Source: Candidatus Syntrophocurvum alkaliphilum
GTDB taxonomy: Bacteria; Bacillota; Syntrophomonadia; Syntrophomonadales; Syntrophomonadaceae
Direction of reading: 5' to 3'
Length of the DNA stretch: 64,000 nt
Assembly: GCF_009734445.1 (NCBI RefSeq)
Contig: NZ_CP046457.1
Location: forward strand, 434,001-498,000
The position numbers and the translations under genes are program-made. The notes beneath the pieces were generated by a model that was not told where the DNA came from, did no database searches, and worked only from the letters and a program-made list of their open reading frames with translations. This document shows, piece by piece, positions 63,405-64,000 of the stretch; within the stretch, counting starts at the first letter, position 1; each line of letters opens with the position of its first letter.

Positions 63405-64000
63405 TTATATATAGTCTGGTAAATATGAACGGTAACCCCCACTAATATTCTTACAATTATATCCGTTTTGTAATAAAATGCGATTAGCTATATAACTTCT
63501 TAGTCCTTGTTGACAGTATACTAATATCTCTTTGTCTGAAGGTAATTCTTTAATTCTATCTCTTAAGCTATCCAGTGGTATATTATAAGATTTTTCTACT
63601 GTTCCTGCCTCTACTTCTGAGGTGGTACGCACATCTAAGAGAATTGCTCCTTGAGCTAACTTTTCAGCTACTTCATCCCAATAAACAATTTTAATATTAT
63701 TTTTAATTATATTAGATGCTACATAACCTAACATATTTACTGGATCTTTTGCTGAAGAAAATGGAGGTGCATAAGAAAGTTCTAGTTCCTGTAAATCAGA
63801 AACTGTCATGTTGGCCCTAATAGCTGTTGCAAGAACATCTATACGCTTATCAACTCCATCATAGCCAACTATTTGTGCACCTAGTATTTTACCTTTATCA
63901 GGAGTAAATAACAATTTTAAGCTCATATCTGTTGCTCCAGGGTAATAAGTGGCACGCGAGCTAGGATGAGTATGGCATGCTATGAAATCTATTCCTAATT
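63405..64000 (-). CDS. CoA-disulfide reductase / NADH oxidase with C-terminal rhodanese domain, partial (N-terminus beyond right edge)
   Basis: The minus frame is open to the right edge: the upstream part reads HTHPSSRATYYPGATDM, which continues into SLKLLFTPDKGKILGAQIVG, the dimerisation domain of the flavin-disulfide reductase family. A spacer follows, then a rhodanese domain with active-site Cys in ILVYCQQGLRSY and GGYRSY at the end. This is the CoADR-RHD arrangement: an FAD/NADH domain (outside) fused to a sulfurtransferase, used for CoA-disulfide or per/polysulfide reduction. The ATG at 63924-63926 is internal. Confidence 0.88.
   Translation of the reverse strand, partial: LGIDFIACHTHPSSRATYYPGATDMSLKLLFTPDKGKILGAQIVGYDGVDKRIDVLATAIRANMTVSDLQELELSYAPPFSSAKDPVNMLGYVASNIIKNNIKIVYWDEVAEKLAQGAILLDVRTTSEVEAGTVEKSYNIPLDSLRDRIKELPSDKEILVYCQQGLRSYIANRILLQNGYNCKNISGGYRSYLPDYI

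Noticed and set aside
63924-63926. ATG as the start of the rhodanese-type gene
   Set aside because: The frame continues upstream to the edge with residues typical of the flavin-disulfide reductase family, so this Met is internal.

Overview
The window is low-GC DNA from a spore-forming, anaerobic Firmicute of the Clostridia type. Support for this: a spore protein (SASP), its germination protease Gpr and YlbJ; a T-box in front of trpS; the Firmicute gene orders pta-ackA-yceD-rpmF-plsX-acpP-rnc-smc-ftsY and asp23-fakA-recG; and many TTG/GTG starts with strong AGGAGG sites. Menaquinone synthesis, a siroheme-route heme operon and an ETF/membrane Fe-S oxidoreductase cluster suggest a Syntrophomonas- or Desulfitobacterium-like anaerobe that oxidises or makes short-chain fatty acids. 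The species cannot be fixed from the sequence alone. Almost everything is chromosomal core. I see no prophage, no CRISPR array, no intact insertion sequence, and no tRNA or rRNA gene.

Region by region: 1-1.8 kb holds trpS (cut by the left edge) with its T-box, and a MarR regulator. 1.8-6.2 kb holds two tandem paralogous membrane proteins with a degenerate alkaline-phosphatase-like ectodomain; they are the least understood genes here. 6.2-7.6 kb has speD and pieces of a MITE-like repeat. 7.6-13.6 kb is a quinone/Tat cluster: a HepS-like non-catalytic prenyl synthase partner, UbiD, UbiA, UbiX, polyprenyl synthase, TatC, TatA. 13.7-24.4 kb is an unbroken heme operon carrying a full gene set from glutamyl-tRNA through siroheme to heme b (met8, hemA, hemC, cobA-hemD, ahbC, hemB, ahbD, ahbA, ahbB, hemL), ending in cheR. 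24.6-31.2 kb is etfBA, the ETF:menaquinone oxidoreductase, a thiolase and an acyl-CoA dehydrogenase.

31.4-46.9 kb is mixed housekeeping and sporulation: coaD, a Rossmann/chemoreceptor fusion, a 3D-domain cell wall protein, a gamma carbonic anhydrase, hslO, rpmB, asp23, fakA, recG, a SASP and gpr, rsmD, ylbJ, a patatin and tmcAL. 47-60 kb is pta-ackA, then yceD-rpmF-plsX-acpP-rnc, a radical SAM protein, birA, smc and ftsY. 59-63.3 kb is an MTA/5'-deoxyadenosine salvage set (mtnP, mtnA, class II aldolase, deaminase) and mobB. The right edge cuts a CoA-disulfide-reductase/rhodanese gene.

The genes from 7.6 to 31.2 kb read as one physiological chain: menaquinone, heme b, ETF and a heme-containing membrane ETF:menaquinone oxidoreductase, fed by acyl-CoA dehydrogenase. 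The salvage set at 59-63 kb would recycle the by-products of the SAM-using enzymes elsewhere in the window (SpeD and several radical SAM proteins).

The best candidates for undescribed biology are the tandem phosphatase-like membrane pair, the soluble Rossmann/chemoreceptor fusion, the degenerate prenyl-synthase partner, and two families of small palindromic repeats.
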